In this document: in pieces, positions 33,401 through 46,419 of the stretch
How the letters are laid out: each line of letters starts with the position of its first letter
Numbering within the stretch: position 1 is the stretch's first letter
Assembly (NCBI GenBank): GCA_023231475.1
Contig: JALJEE010002719.1
Span: 1-54,104 of the forward strand
Direction: 5' to 3'
DNA length: 54,104 nucleotides
Source of the DNA: Seison nebaliae
Lineage: Eukaryota; Rotifera; Pararotatoria; Seisonacea; Seisonidae
The notes under the pieces: model-generated
What the model was told of the DNA's origin: nothing
What the model saw: the letters and a program-made list of their open reading frames with translations, nothing else
The model's database searches: none
Program-made: the position numbers and the translations under genes

Positions 33401-35138
33401 ATTCATTAACAGACAATGATGAATGTGAATAAATGTAAAGAGGATTGGAAAGAAGTTTTAGATGATCCTACAACACTACAACCATTCATCAAATTGAAAC
33501 AACTGGTAGTGAAAGGTGTTCCGATATCGGAACGTTTTAAAATTTGGAAATATTTAGGTCAACAATATCAATTGAGAGAGAAAAAGAGAAATTATAAGAA
33601 TCCTCGTTTAAGTCGAATTTCTATCGGTGATATACCGAAAAATATAGAAAGAACAGAATTCTTTCATGAATATGATTTGAATGAAAATTATAAATCTCTA
33701 CTCAATGAATTAACTAATCATCAACATGGAATTCTGATTGATTTAGGTTTCATCAAATTTAGCTCTTTATTTTACTATAAAAATAATTGTTTGAAGGAAG
33801 AACATTTCCTGATCACGATTATTTTCGAGATGAGTTAGGAGAAGGACAATTGGCAATGTTCAATATTTTGAAGGCGTATTCCATTGCCGATAATGAAGTT
33901 GGTTATTGTCAAGGATTGTCTTATATCGTAGGATTTTTATTGATGCATGTTAGTTTGGAAATAATAAAAAGTTTTAATAAAAATTCTTTAGTGTCAAGAA
34001 GAAGAAGAATGTTTCAATTTATTCAATCATCTCATGGTGAATATGAATCTACGATTTAATTATATTAACGACTTACAAGGACTTCAAGTTTTCAAATTGA
34101 AACTTTCATTATTTTATTTAATTATTTTAATTCTGAATTTGTTTCTAATTTTAATTGTTAAAATTAAGAAATGTTTCTATAGATTAGCAAGAATCTTATC
34201 CGAATATTCTCAAGATCTTCTACGACATCTTCTTTCTCTCGATGTCTCACTAAAATTGTTCGCAACGCCTTGGATCATTTGTTTATATGCAGGTAAATTC
34301 CCGTTACAATTCGCAGCGCGATTTTTCGGTTTTTCTTTTGTCCATCAAAATTTTATTAACTTTTTCAGATCTCTTATTTCTTTATGGAGAGGAGGCGATT
34401 TATCGAATGAGTACAGCATTATTATTGTCGCAACAATTAGATATAATTTCCATTAAATCGTTTGAATCGATGGCGAATTTTTTCCAAACAGAATTAGTTG
34501 AATGTGCCGAATTTGATGTGGAGAATATAGTGCAACAAGCCACATCATATGATTTGAGTGAGGTGTTACAAAAGATAGAAAATGAATTGAATGACAATGC
34601 ATCAATTGGACAATATGAGACAGATAAACAAGAAGAATTTATGAGACAAGAAAGTGAAGAAAAGAAACAAGAAGAATTATTATCGAAATATGAACAATTG
34701 GAAACGGAAAATGTTACACTCAAATCCTACAATGAAGTATTGAGTGATTTCAACAATAGAAACAAGAAGGAAATTCAAAAGTTGAAACATTTGCTGGCGA
34801 ATAAGAATTCACAAATTCTTCAACTGAAAAGTACTGAAACGAAAGATGCGATACGAATAGCTGCGCTAGAGAATTCGTTGAAGAAACTCATGAAACGATT
34901 GAAGTCACATGATGAGTTCGATATCTATTCTTTAGATTTCGACGTTAATCATATCGATAATCAATCGTTAGGTGTTAGTGTTAGTGATAGTGATAGTGAA
35001 TTAACATCAACAAGACGTACTATAAATTATACGAAACATCATTCGCAAGATAAGATGAGAAATCGACAATCTTTACCTCTTTTCACATTGAAACCGTTAA
35101 GCTTAATGAAAATGAATATTGAAAATAGCAACCACTAA
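30469..35138 (+). CDS. Rab GTPase-activating protein of the TBC1D1/TBC1D4 (AS160) family
   Basis: Fourteen exons: 30469-30729, 30808-31137, 31190-31402, 31447-31548, 31594-31821, 31880-32416, 32464-33082, 33112-33243, 33294-33367, 33413-33746, 33797-33948, 33992-34087, 34169-34328 and 34369-35138. The frame is continuous and the product is 1335 aa. The start lies just after an acceptor. Order of parts: PTB1 (from about residue 11), PTB2 (from about 175), and a charged linker with basic Ser sites ([16 protein letters not shown]) like the Akt/14-3-3 sites of AS160. A coiled segment follows, then the TBC domain from about 850 with R945 in DLGRTFP and Q982 in YCQGLS, and a C-terminal coiled coil. 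It stimulates Rab GTP hydrolysis in vesicle traffic. The exon 7/8 intron is only 29 bases. Confidence 0.92.
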
Positions 35139-35324
35139 AATAGTTTTGAATAATATTTTTTATTTTTGGTTTTTAAAATTTATAAAAAAATATTAAATGT
35201 TCTATTTAAGAATGAGCACCAGCTTCGTGTATTTTTCGAGAAAATAATTTAGGAAATCATATTTACATTTTCTAATATTTTCTTCGATTATTTTGATAGA
35301 TGTAAAATTGACGAATTTTCTTTT

Positions 35325-37666
35325 TTATTTCGTGTTCGTCATTTGAAATTTGCGTTTGTGAGTAAATGCGAAACATGTCAATAATTTTGAAAATGCTGTT
35401 CGGAAATCACGATTGAAAACGGTATAAAGGAATGGATTTATTGCCGAATTGACATATCCCAACCAAGTGATGAATTCAAACACTGAATTTGACGCTAAAG
35501 GACATTCGTATGATTTCAATAAGCCTTTCTCTTGTAATTCTGATAATATTGATTGACATAATGGTCCATAGAGGTAATAAGCGAAAAAGGGAAACCAACA
35601 TAATACAAAGACACCAACAATGATCCCTAACATTCTTGCTGCTCTTCTTTCCTTCTTCACCGATATCTTCTCTTTTCTATGCAAAGTTTTCGAGAGGTTT
35701 TGTGGATTGACAGTTGGTCGAAATTGTTGAGTTCGCGATTCGTCATTACCAATCTCATCACTCATTGGAGGTGCGATTGTTGAGTCGTTGGAATCTGATC
35801 TAAATTTATCAGATGATCCTCGTTTAAAATCGAAACGTATTCGCTTTTGAAATATACTTTTCCTGTGTCGAATCTCTTTTTTTGGTCCGTTTGCCAAATC
35901 ATCTTTCTCTTCTACTGATTCTTTCACATTATTCCCACTCGTTCTCATCACTTGATCATCAATTAGTCCGTTGGTTGTTGTTATCGTTGTTGTGGTATTG
36001 GCTGAATGTCGTTGATTGTCTGATAGTTTCAATTTATTTTTATTTGCCACCACAACGTCATTGGAACGTCGATTATATTTTCCACATCTTTCCGATCCGA
36101 ATTGTGTCAATGAATATTTCTTTGGTAAAGTTTCGGAACTTTGAGAATAAGTTAATTTATTAAATATTTTCATTCCATTCGTTAAATTACTTCCATGTAA
36201 CGTGTAACGACAATGTGAAACTTTCTTGGCGATTGTCCATCGATGCCAATTACTTATTCGACTTCGATGACTTTTCATACTGTCACTCTTTCCATCATCT
36301 AATTTTGCTGCAGCATTCGCTAATTGTTTCGCTTGAGCATGACGACGTTTTAAACGTTTTCTCGTTGCTCGAAATATTCGATAGTAGACGAAGAAAATAA
36401 GAATAACTGGAACATAAAAACTACCACACGCTGAATAAATGACATAACTCAATTTATCGGAAACAGTACAAATAAATTCGAAATCGATATACGAATATTC
36501 TTGTAAAGGAAATCGGGTGAAATTGATTTTATGATAATTCTTATAATCATCCATCTGTTGTCGAGCTGCGATGGTGGAGGTGAATTCATGTGAATGATTG
36601 AATAATTGATCAGTTGAGATGTTGTAATGAGATTTAAGAATAATTCGATAGAATGAATCATTCAATGACGAATTATTCAACATTTGAGGTGAGATTATAA
36701 ATTTCTGCTTTTCATGATTTCTCTCATTCATCGAATCATTCGATAAAATTGTTATAGATAAATCGGTTTCATTAAATTTACGAAAATTCTCATATTCTTC
36801 AATGAGACGTGTTGCATTTGCAAGAAATTCTGATTGTCCCCAACCGAAAACCGGAGGGACGGATACTAATGCCGAAATGATCCAAACACCCAAAATCATA
36901 AGCGTCACATTAAAACTCGTTCGACGTTTCGCATATTTCAATGGATCAGTAATGGCCCAATAACGATCTAATGCGATGATACATAAGTTCAAGATGGACG
37001 ATGTACATAACATGACGTCGAAAGTGAGAAAAGCTTTACAAAACTTTACACCGAGTTGATATGGCCATAAGTAGTTGGTGAATTTTAGCATAATATGAAA
37101 TGGAATAACAAGTAGTGCTACAGCCAAATCGGCGGAAGCTAATGATATGATAAACATATTAGCAACCGAATTTTTCAACGGACGATGAGTCAACACACTT
37201 AATATTACTAGAATATTTCCAATAAGACAACTCAACAATATCGCACCACAACCGGTAACTGTAGAATAGAATGTAAAATAAGAGAATGGAAATAAAAAAG
37301 GCAACTTTGTGCGATGAAGAATAATTTTTTCAAATTTTTATTATCTTTTTTTGAATCAACGTTATCGGAATTTGATTGAATTGTGAAAGAATTATCAATG
37401 GGATATCTTTGTTTTTGATATTGTTGATATTCATATAATCGTACCAACGTCCTGTCAATCGCATAATTCGACGAATTAACATTCGATAAGAAGACGATGG
37501 CGGGAAGAAGATTCTCATACGAATAATTTGAATCCGAAATTTTCGGTATTTGATAAGTATGAATAATTGGTTTCAACGGTAACTGATTCTCGGGAGTTGA
37601 GAATGTGCATCGATAGAATGTTATTAGAAAGAATAGTTGAAGTTCTCGAACGACCAACCATACCAT
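35325..37666 (-). CDS. Biogenic-amine G protein-coupled receptor
   Basis: Exons are 37666-37306 and 37258-35325 with a 47-base intron in helix 1, giving 764 aa. The N-terminus has a possible signal peptide (about 1-22) and a ~100-residue glycosylated ectodomain. Hallmarks: amine-binding Asp201 in FLTFDVM, DRY at 218-220 (ALDRYWAITDPLKY), serines in helix 5 (SACGSFYVP), CWFPFF in helix 6 and WLGYVNSAINPFLY in helix 7. Intracellular loop 3 is about 230 residues. The motif pattern fits octopamine/tyramine, serotonin or D2-like receptors; the ligand cannot be assigned by eye. The second extracellular loop is also unusually long (about 110 residues). The gene converges tail to tail with the TBC gene. 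Confidence 0.92.
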
Positions 37667-39275
37667 TGCAGATCGAATCGAAAATGATAGACTTTCTTCG
37701 TCATTAACTTCCGACGAATGACGATCAAATTACACGATTCCTCATTATGTCAGACAATGAGGAGGGGGGGAATATGGCTAATGAAGAAAAGAAAGAAGAA
37801 TAAGATAAAAACATTGAGAAAGAGTAAGGTGAATCAATAAAAAGAATAATTTTTAATCAAAATTCCGAGATTAATTAGACATTTTGACAGGCTGAATATT
37901 AAATTCCGTATGCTCAAACTATTCTTCTTTTCTCCTCACATTATTTATCATCACTTCAAATATTATATTCGATTAATATTATCATTACTGTTCTTTAATT
38001 TCCTTCTACATGTCCCTCATACACATTAGAACATAAATTTCATATATTCCCACCCAAATATGGCCACCAGAATGAGATATGTTCTTCTCTCATCAGTTCT
38101 CCAATCTATCATTACATGGAAACAAGTTCCGCACCCATTATTCATAAGCATTTCTTCCATTTCGTACCTCTTATCTCTTCAAAGACGACATGAGAACGAA
38201 TGAAACTTATCGACGAAATATACTACTATATCGACCCACTTCTCCAATTGATGAGAAATTGTTCTTAGTTCGAAGAAGAAATATTTCATCAACCGAACTT
38301 TATGGGAAAAGGAAGAACAAATCAATATTTGACATCATCATCGTCAATTCGATGTTCATCTGATGTGGAATATATAATGAATTTAATTTGCTAATGCAGA
38401 AAATGAGGAGAAGGATCAGTCAATCTCATTGACATAATTCGAGAAAATCTTCAAAAATGCTTGTGAAAAAGAAAGTGGTGCTCTCAATATCGGTGAACTA
38501 CAGTCATTGATTGATGGGGAAAGAATAAAGGAATTATTCGAATCATTTCCGACATGATCGAAATCCGTAATAATCGTTAACAAATGGATAAATAAATAGT
38601 AGTCATCATAATAATGATAGTATTGAAAGATGGCGAATCGTAACGAAATAGGTTTTACCCATTCTGTATCCTTCTCCCCTGCAATTCTCTACTGGCAATT
38701 AATATACTTACAGTATCTTGCACATACTTTCCGTCAGTAACATCCGTTTGAAAGATTGTGAAAATGAAAGGAGAAAACTTTTTTTTACTTCTAAATTACA
38801 TTGAATATTTATTCATCAGGGGAATTTATTCTCCATAATCATTTTCTTCTGTTTTCATTTCTTCTTCTTCTTCAGTTTCTTCTTCTTTTCTGGGGAAGAA
38901 ATGGGAAACTATTATTTGATAATGTAAATGTTTGCCTTTATCTGTTTGAATAGCGATAAAAAAAAAGACATTTCATGATGACTTTGATGACGATAGTGAT
39001 ATGCGACATGTTACACTATGATTTCATTTATTAATCCTTTTCATTCCTTTATTTTATAATCGTTCTAGAAATATAAAACATTTCCTTTAGTCTCAATGCA
39101 ATTGATGGATAGGATAACATCATTATACACTTTCAAAATAAATTAAAAGAAAATTGATCACCATCTTAAATTTTCACCTTTCTACTCCATTGTTCTCCCA
39201 AGAAAAATGTACTGTGGGAATTAGGGATAGTGAGTTCTACTAATTACAACTTCAATTATCCAGCATACCATACAC
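37667..39275. other. Gene-poor stretch upstream of the amine receptor
   Basis: AT-rich DNA with no long frames. On the minus strand at 38889-38826 there is a possible terminal exon: an acceptor (CATTTCTTCCCCAG), 20 codons of Glu-rich sequence ending NDYGE, a stop, and AATAAA 13 bases further on. No partner exon was found. Confidence 0.35.
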
Positions 39276-39700
39276 TCAATTCTTCTTGGCCGGTAGATAT
39301 CTATCGATGTCATTCATCCATTCAAATTTTCCATCTATAATTTTTCTCGTGCACTTTTGGTGCCCATCGTCAAATGTTTTTGGGGAAACCACATTGGTCG
39401 TTTGCTGTAATACAACAATATTAATTACATGGAATAAGATATTGCTCGATTATGTTTCAGAAGGAAATGGAATAAATTTGAAAAAATTTAAATCTGATGA
39501 ATATATTTTTCATTAATCATTTTTTCTCTAAAATTAATCGATGTGCGAACTAGTACAATTGATAGGTTAACTACTGATCGATCCATTGTCCAAATAACAA
39601 TTCCATGATGATTTCTGGTACTCATCAAATAGTTGTTATTGCTGGAGGCACTTCTTAATAAAAATAATGGGAAAGTATTTAGGAAAATTCCTCTTAACAT
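39276..39700 (-). CDS. Possible two-exon gene for an 84-residue protein
   Basis: Exon 1 is 39700-39575 (starts MLRGIFLNTFPLFLLRSAS, a signal or mitochondrial targeting look). Exon 2 is 39404-39276 (ends DIDRYLPAKKN, then stop). The donor GTAGTT and acceptor TGTATTACAG are both in phase 0. Exon 2 has a protein-like composition (VSPKTFDDGHQKC near its start). I recognise no family. The intron of 170 bases would be longer than most in this window. This is only a candidate. Confidence 0.3.
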
Positions 39701-42190
39701 CAGTATTGTCCAATAGAGAATGTAGATATTATATGATCATCAAAGACCGTCGTCAATGAGTTGCTCAACTTTCATTTGTTTGGTTGACATTTAAATATAA
39801 CAGCTGTCAGGCATACGATATATGTACGTATCAGAAATAATTATCGATTATACATATGAAGACATATTAATTCAACCATTCCAATGCAATGCTATTCTAT
39901 TCTTTATCCATTCGAATTCATCTATTCTTTTTCCTTCAATTCAATTGCATTAATACGAAGAAATACAATTATTACGACAACTACCATCACTCAGCATAGC
40001 CATTCATTTTAACAAATGAATTTTCTTTTACTTTTAAATTGTCAAACGTTCAACGGAATTCGTTCATGTAACTTCATGCAACATGACAACGGGAAAATGA
40101 ATCAGAATTTCTGAAATTGATTTTCATCATTAATTTTCAAAATGAACAATCAACTTTCACAAATACTTTTCTGCTCTAGGAAGATTGACATTAAACAGTA
40201 GAAATTTATCTCTTCTTAATGATATTGTGAAGAATGAGAAAAGATGATAAACGGAAGAAAACATATTTTATTCTTTAAAAGAATATTTGGGTAGTCTATA
40301 TAATTGGTTAGTTCGAAAAAATACATAAATCATTTAAAGAAGTTGAACATGGCATGAAAGTAAAGGAAAACATTAATGTTCATATGATGATGTAAGTTTC
40401 AGTTGCTGACTGTAATTATGATTTGATTTCAACTCATAACAATCGTTCATTTTTCCGTCAACAGCGAGAGATGCTCACAACATCGGAGCGAATGGGAGGA
40501 TTTCTCGTGTGTTACCATAATAATTTTTAAAAAAATATGGCGTGCAGAACAGAAGAATGCAATTTTATTTCTTTTTCAAATTCAACATAATCATAATTCG
40601 GAAAATTGTGCAACATATTTTCTATTAATGTGATAACGATTTCTTTTAATGGACTTAGAAGTCTAATGTCATTTGATATTTCTCTCTGGAATTGGTGGCA
40701 GGATACTGATGAAAAAAGAAAGAAAAAGATTATGGAACAAACATCGAATACCTAACAAATTTGAGTATTCGGAGAGGATTTTGGATATATTATTTAAGAA
40801 AATTGTCTCATCTTTCACGATGGGAGGAGAACATTTGTTTTGTTAATTACATGTTAATGTTCAGTTTAAATGTCGAACGATGTTGTTTAGAATTGTTGCA
40901 TGGTTTGTTTATGATTTGACTATTAACTTCAATATGGATCAGATGGGAGTGTTACGAAGAAAATATTGAACTGACGTGCAAACAAAACATTCCCTCCTAA
41001 CGAATGAATATTAATCAGTCGTTGTCTAACTTATCGTTGATGTTGAGAATATATTAAATTGTGGATGGATAAAATAATCATATGCGTAAACGTAACTGAA
41101 TATTCTAATACTATTAGAACGTATGCTAATTTAGAGAAGAAAAGTTAAATATAATTTGTCTGAAGTCTATGCTTAATATTCTACTTAACCATGCAAATTA
41201 TGAGAAGGAGAACTTCTTACGGTACTACAATAAAGTAAATTGCAGAAAAATAATACAATATTGAGTGACATTTAAAATTTGAAGATTTCTTTCAATTTGA
41301 ATGATGGAAAGAATAAAATTTTCTTTTGTTCATGGCACGAAACATATAAAATGCGAAAACGTGAAATGGCTGGAGAAAATCAGATAATTGCACATAAAAT
41401 GCACAAATAAAAAAATATGTTGCGTACGAATCATGAAATTATGTGATTATGACAAAAATAGATAATTTCGGATATTTAACAACAATACTTATGTTGTAAA
41501 TTTCAAAAAAATAAGTAATAAATCCTCATCCGATCTCTTCTATCAATTCTGCAGATCTCTAGGAGAACTGCAGTATGCCATATTGGAATATCATTCTTTC
41601 TAAAGAATTCCATTTAACTTATGAAGATATTATGAAGAATAGTTAATAGTGTAACTGAAAAATATGTCGAGAATATAACAATGTTTCCATAGAAAGTATT
41701 TATGTGTTTCATCGTCTTCCGTTTGCTAATTGAAGGTCGACCATTGATTATAAACGATTAAATAACTGACTTGAGATTGACTGAGAACATACGGTCGATA
41801 AAAATTAACAATTATAAGAAAAGGAAGATTAATTTAAATTGTTTAAATGTTTACTTCATTAGTTAAGTGGAAATGAAACGGATTATTAATCGTTCAATTT
41901 CTTCTTACAGTTAGTTCACCGAATAATATTTAGTATTATTATAATGCAACACAAAACGTTATTGTTGCAGTTGAAATTTTTAATTGAATTCAAATACGGA
42001 CAATTAAATTTAATAAGTTATTCATATAATTTCCATATAAAGGTGTGGAGTATATTCATAGAATAAGACTGATAATTTAATAGAATGTGCGAATAATTTT
42101 GTCTTTATAATTGAACGGAAAATAGTTCTAATTCACTCAACTGAATGAGTAATTCTTAAGGGTTCACTAAAGTTATTATTTATCAACATT
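39701..42190. other. Gene-poor 2.5-kb stretch
   Basis: AT-rich DNA with no supported genes, tRNAs or repeats. It separates the 3' end of the large minus-strand gene from the region upstream of the receptor. Confidence 0.5.
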
Positions 42191-45100
42191 TTAGTGGCAA
42201 AACTTTGATCCATAAGTTCTTCCGAGGGTGTTTTCCGAAAGTCTTAAATTCTGAAGCTCCTGCAACTGAAACAGGAAATCTTATTGATGTATATACAGAG
42301 AACAGGAAGAAATAAATGTTTAATAAAATCGAATCAACTTAAGAATTACTAAAAAATTATTCAAATCTGGGTTCGAGATTGGTACGCAACTCACTTACAT
42401 TAAATAGGATACGATAATCAGGAGGGAGATGCAATAAGAAATCCTCTTCCGATCCAACAGCACCTACATCAAATGTGTTCCCACATGTTTCCATCAATTG
42501 GAATGTTAGGTGGATTAGAGACGCATCATTTGAAATATCCTTTGTGGTTACTTGGAAAATGGATTTTTTTTCTTGTAAAATGTTTATCGGTCTCAATGCC
42601 GAATGACGTATTTTCCTTACGGTATGCATTGGGATATCATCGAAAGAATCAATTTTGAGATCATTGGCAAAATGTGATTCCATAAATATACTTTTAGCAA
42701 AGAACGAAAAAGAAGAGAATGTTCCATCAGTTTGATATTCATCGTTTACTCTTGGTGATTGATCATATAACTTCGTATTCATTTGATCATAACGTCGTAA
42801 GTGGCGTAATACATCATCAACATCATAAGTTCGAATATTTTGTAAAATATTTAGAATACTAAAGAGAATTAGTGAAGAAATAATTATTAATGTCCCTAAA
42901 ATAATAATTACTAAAATAATTCCGTCTTTTTACTAAAACAATCCACGAAATAAAATGAAACATTATTTCTTAATATTATTAAACAAAAAGTTAGTTAATT
43001 AGAAAAATCAATAAAACTTAAGTGAGAAAAGAGAAGAAGATTATGAATACCTAAATGGCTTACCTAAATGCATTTGTATTAAACAAATCTTTAGTGGAAA
43101 TATTGGTCAAACCAGTTTTCAACATCTTCTCAGGGAACATATAAGAGAAAATTACTACTCCTATCTCACAATAATCGAGAGGCATAACACATTCGGTTGG
43201 TAAATTATCGGTTGATAACCATTCACCATTTGTGGCACGTGCAGCGTGAAATGACAGAGGCATTACACGTTGACTAGACTCATCTATGGCAATTAATTTG
43301 ATCGGAATATCACAAAGGATTATTCCACTTACATGAGTCGCCTAAAAAAGAGTCGAATATGAATTTGAAAATTTACAAATTCAGAAATTTTCAAAAAGAA
43401 AAGAATAATTAGAAAGATTAGAACTAAACTCGTATCATGCTAAGAAGGTAAATGGGAATCTTTTCCTTTCTGGGATTATTTAACGAATAATGATAAAGAG
43501 TATGAACGATTTTATCAAATTTCCAAATTCTGATATGGAGCGAATTTGGAGGATCTCCTACAAGTTAAGTCGATGAAAACGAGAAGGTCATTCTACGAAA
43601 TTCATTAATCAACCTGATGTGATATTCTTAGTTAGGTAAGGAATAATTGTAAAGAAGGTTTGTGGATCTAAACCATTCAGAGTCGAATTATAAATTTCGT
43701 AGAATTTATCAAATTTCTCAATAGCATTCGCATTCGTTGAATAATGGACGATGAGAGTAGAGGAGCTTGTATGGAAAAGCAGAACATAATATTCATCACC
43801 AATGGCAGATAATGGATTCACTAAAGATATAGGTACCGGAATGAATTCCGTCAGAGTCATATCCTCAATCATTTCTTTGATCTGTAAATATTTACATTAA
43901 ATTGAATAATAAACATTTTGTTATCTAACATGAGGAAATATTCCATGTAAGATTCTTTCGTCTCTAAATTGGAAATTTGTGTAAGGTAAAGTTCCATTAA
44001 TATTATCCACATCATCATCAATATTTTGATTATCTAAAAAATTATCAAAATTTATATCGTAAAGAAACTTTAACTCTTATGTTTCAAACGTCTCTTCAAT
44101 TTTCTCTTAGATTTTATTACAATCTCTTTGCCTCTCTTCATGAACGATTTCTTCTCCTTCTTTGCTAATTTTATTTCTTTTTTTTCTTTATTTCCAAGTT
44201 CTTTTTTAGATGTTTTTTCAGTTTCATTAATTGGAATTTCAGATTTGACTTTTTTCCTCTGAAATTTATTTTTTACCTTCTTTTTCGATTGTTCCACAAA
44301 ATTTTTACCACGTTCCTTTATAGACTTACTTTTTTCTTCCGTTTCATTATCGGATTTTTTCTTTTTCTTTCTCACAACTAATCAAAATAGTTCAAAAATT
44401 AACATACAAAAAAACATAAATCAAAAATTAACATCGTTTGCCCCTAGAATGGACAAGTTTTTCGTTAAAATTTGGTTGAATTTCTAAATAATAAAATATT
44501 GAGAAAATGTTATGAAAATAACAATATTAACCGATATCGAATTGACAATTATTAACTCCATTATCATTCAACAAATATATTAATTCGTTGAATCGTATAA
44601 GAATTTGGTCGTTGCTATTCATAAAATAATTCATCCGATTAATTAATCTTTTCGTTCTTCTCAAATAATCTGTCATATCATCCGAATATCTGAATGATTG
44701 ACTGTGTGATGTGACGAGGAGAATTTCCAATAAATTCAAATATGAGAATTCGATATCAGAATTATCCCAATGGAAATGTTCACCATTCGACTGTTCACAA
44801 TCATTTATATCATCATCTTTTAATGTTCTCAATGAAAATGGGAGAATGTCTTTCAAAGAAAATCGAATAAATTTCACTGATACATCGAAATAATAATTTA
44901 GTTCTTTACAAATTATATAAATTTGTTTCAACATTTCGTTTGTCTCAAATTCCTCTTCCTTTAAACGTAAAATCAATTAATATCTTTTTTTTATAAAATT
45001 AAACTTCTATTATTTGTTCCAAATGTATAATTATGTTATTCAATTCTAATGTTGGTACAACATTAAGTTCGTTCCCGAAGTTATCATGAAGATCTAAATG

Positions 45101-46114
45101 GAACTGGATTTTTCCTAACCAATTCTGGTACATATTTGTCGTATAAATACTAATATTATCCAGGAAATCCACAAATGGAAAATAGAAAAATTTCTTCCAC
45201 ATGGTGAAAAATAATTGCACATTATTTTCAACTGCTTTACTTGAGAATAAAATTCCTTCCAGAGAAACTTTCTCGAAATTACTCGTATAATTATCAAGAT
45301 AAAATGGATATTGAGATTGATGAGATAATCGATAAGAATAATTTAAATGAACATATCCTTCCTTCAAAGATCTTATTGCATTCAATCGTATTTCATGATA
45401 AACTGATGAATTATACATTCTTATGACTTCTGATGATAATTTCGAATTCTTTGACATTCGTAAATCTTTAATGTCAAATATATTGAGATCAGTTCGATTA
45501 TTAATAAAATTCAAATATTCCTGAAATTCTAATGTTCCAAAATCATATTTTATTTGAAGAATGTTCCCTTGAATTGCTCTGAATGTTGATTGTTCGAATA
45601 CTTGTTTGATTAAAATTGAATTCAGTTCATAAATTCTTCTGACAGTTTTCAAAAAATTTCTCAGAAGTTTCGGCACAAAATCCATATCGAGGTTAATTTC
45701 GAAGTTCCTATTAAACATTTGAACGATGTAATGATGGGAATTCTGATATCGAAGATAATTCGTGAGACAATCACTTCGTTTTCTTTTCTTCAACTTTTTT
45801 AACATCAAATATGAAATCGATAAATCTTTCGCTTTTGTTATTCCAAACTTAAAATTCTCATAATTCTTCGTTTCTATTGCAAAATTCAGTAACTCATCAT
45901 TATTACGATGATCAACTTTGTGAATGGCCACGTGCAACATCTGCATTAACCTACAGGTTCCTTCATAGAATTGAGGAAGAAAAATTTCTTCGTTTTTCAT
46001 TGGGACATTTATGTTCTGGAATAGTTCAAACCGTTCACATAATCGTGATTCCGAAATTAAAAGGCACAAAGGCATTAACAATAAAGTCAATAATTTTTTA
46101 AGTAAAATTTGCAT
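42191..46114 (-). CDS. Large unrecognised protein with signal peptide and a C-terminal membrane helix
   Basis: Exons on the minus strand: 46114-45005, 44958-44532, 44483-44433, 44377-44075, 44033-43930, 43881-43614, 43557-43430, 43341-43064, about 42925-42399, and 42265-42191. The product is about 1,080 aa. The start is a signal peptide (MQILLKKLLTLLLMPLCLLIS). A mostly helical ectodomain with N-glycosylation sites follows, then a Lys/Glu-rich insert encoded by exon 4. A further ~290-residue region comes next, then a membrane helix (LVIIILGTLIIISSLILF) and a ~170-residue tail. The join of exon 8 to exon 9 does not resolve in phase by eye, so a small exon may be missing there. No family is recognised. 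A truncated duplicate lies upstream. Confidence 0.65.
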
Positions 46115-46419
46115 TTTAATATAAATCTAAATTCGCTGTTTGAATAACAATCCAACTTGGTACACTTTTATATTAGAAGAAAAGACAGTAAGTGAACTAT
46201 TGGACAGAACAAACGCGCAATTTGCAAAGAGGTAAGAAATATTTGATCATTTTTGATTTTCCTACTTTGTAATTCATATGCTTTTGAAAGTAATTGATAA
46301 AATGCTAATGAAACGATTTTGTTTAACAATTCTTTCTAAAGTTTCATCATTTAAGTTGGAGACTTTTTTGACACATGGAAAACGTTTATCAAAATTAATA
46401 TTTATCGAATGTTAAGTGA

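Noticed and set aside
34400-34723. Minus-strand Ser/Cys-rich frame opposite the TBC coiled coil
   Set aside because: It is a shadow of the Glu/Gln-rich coding strand.
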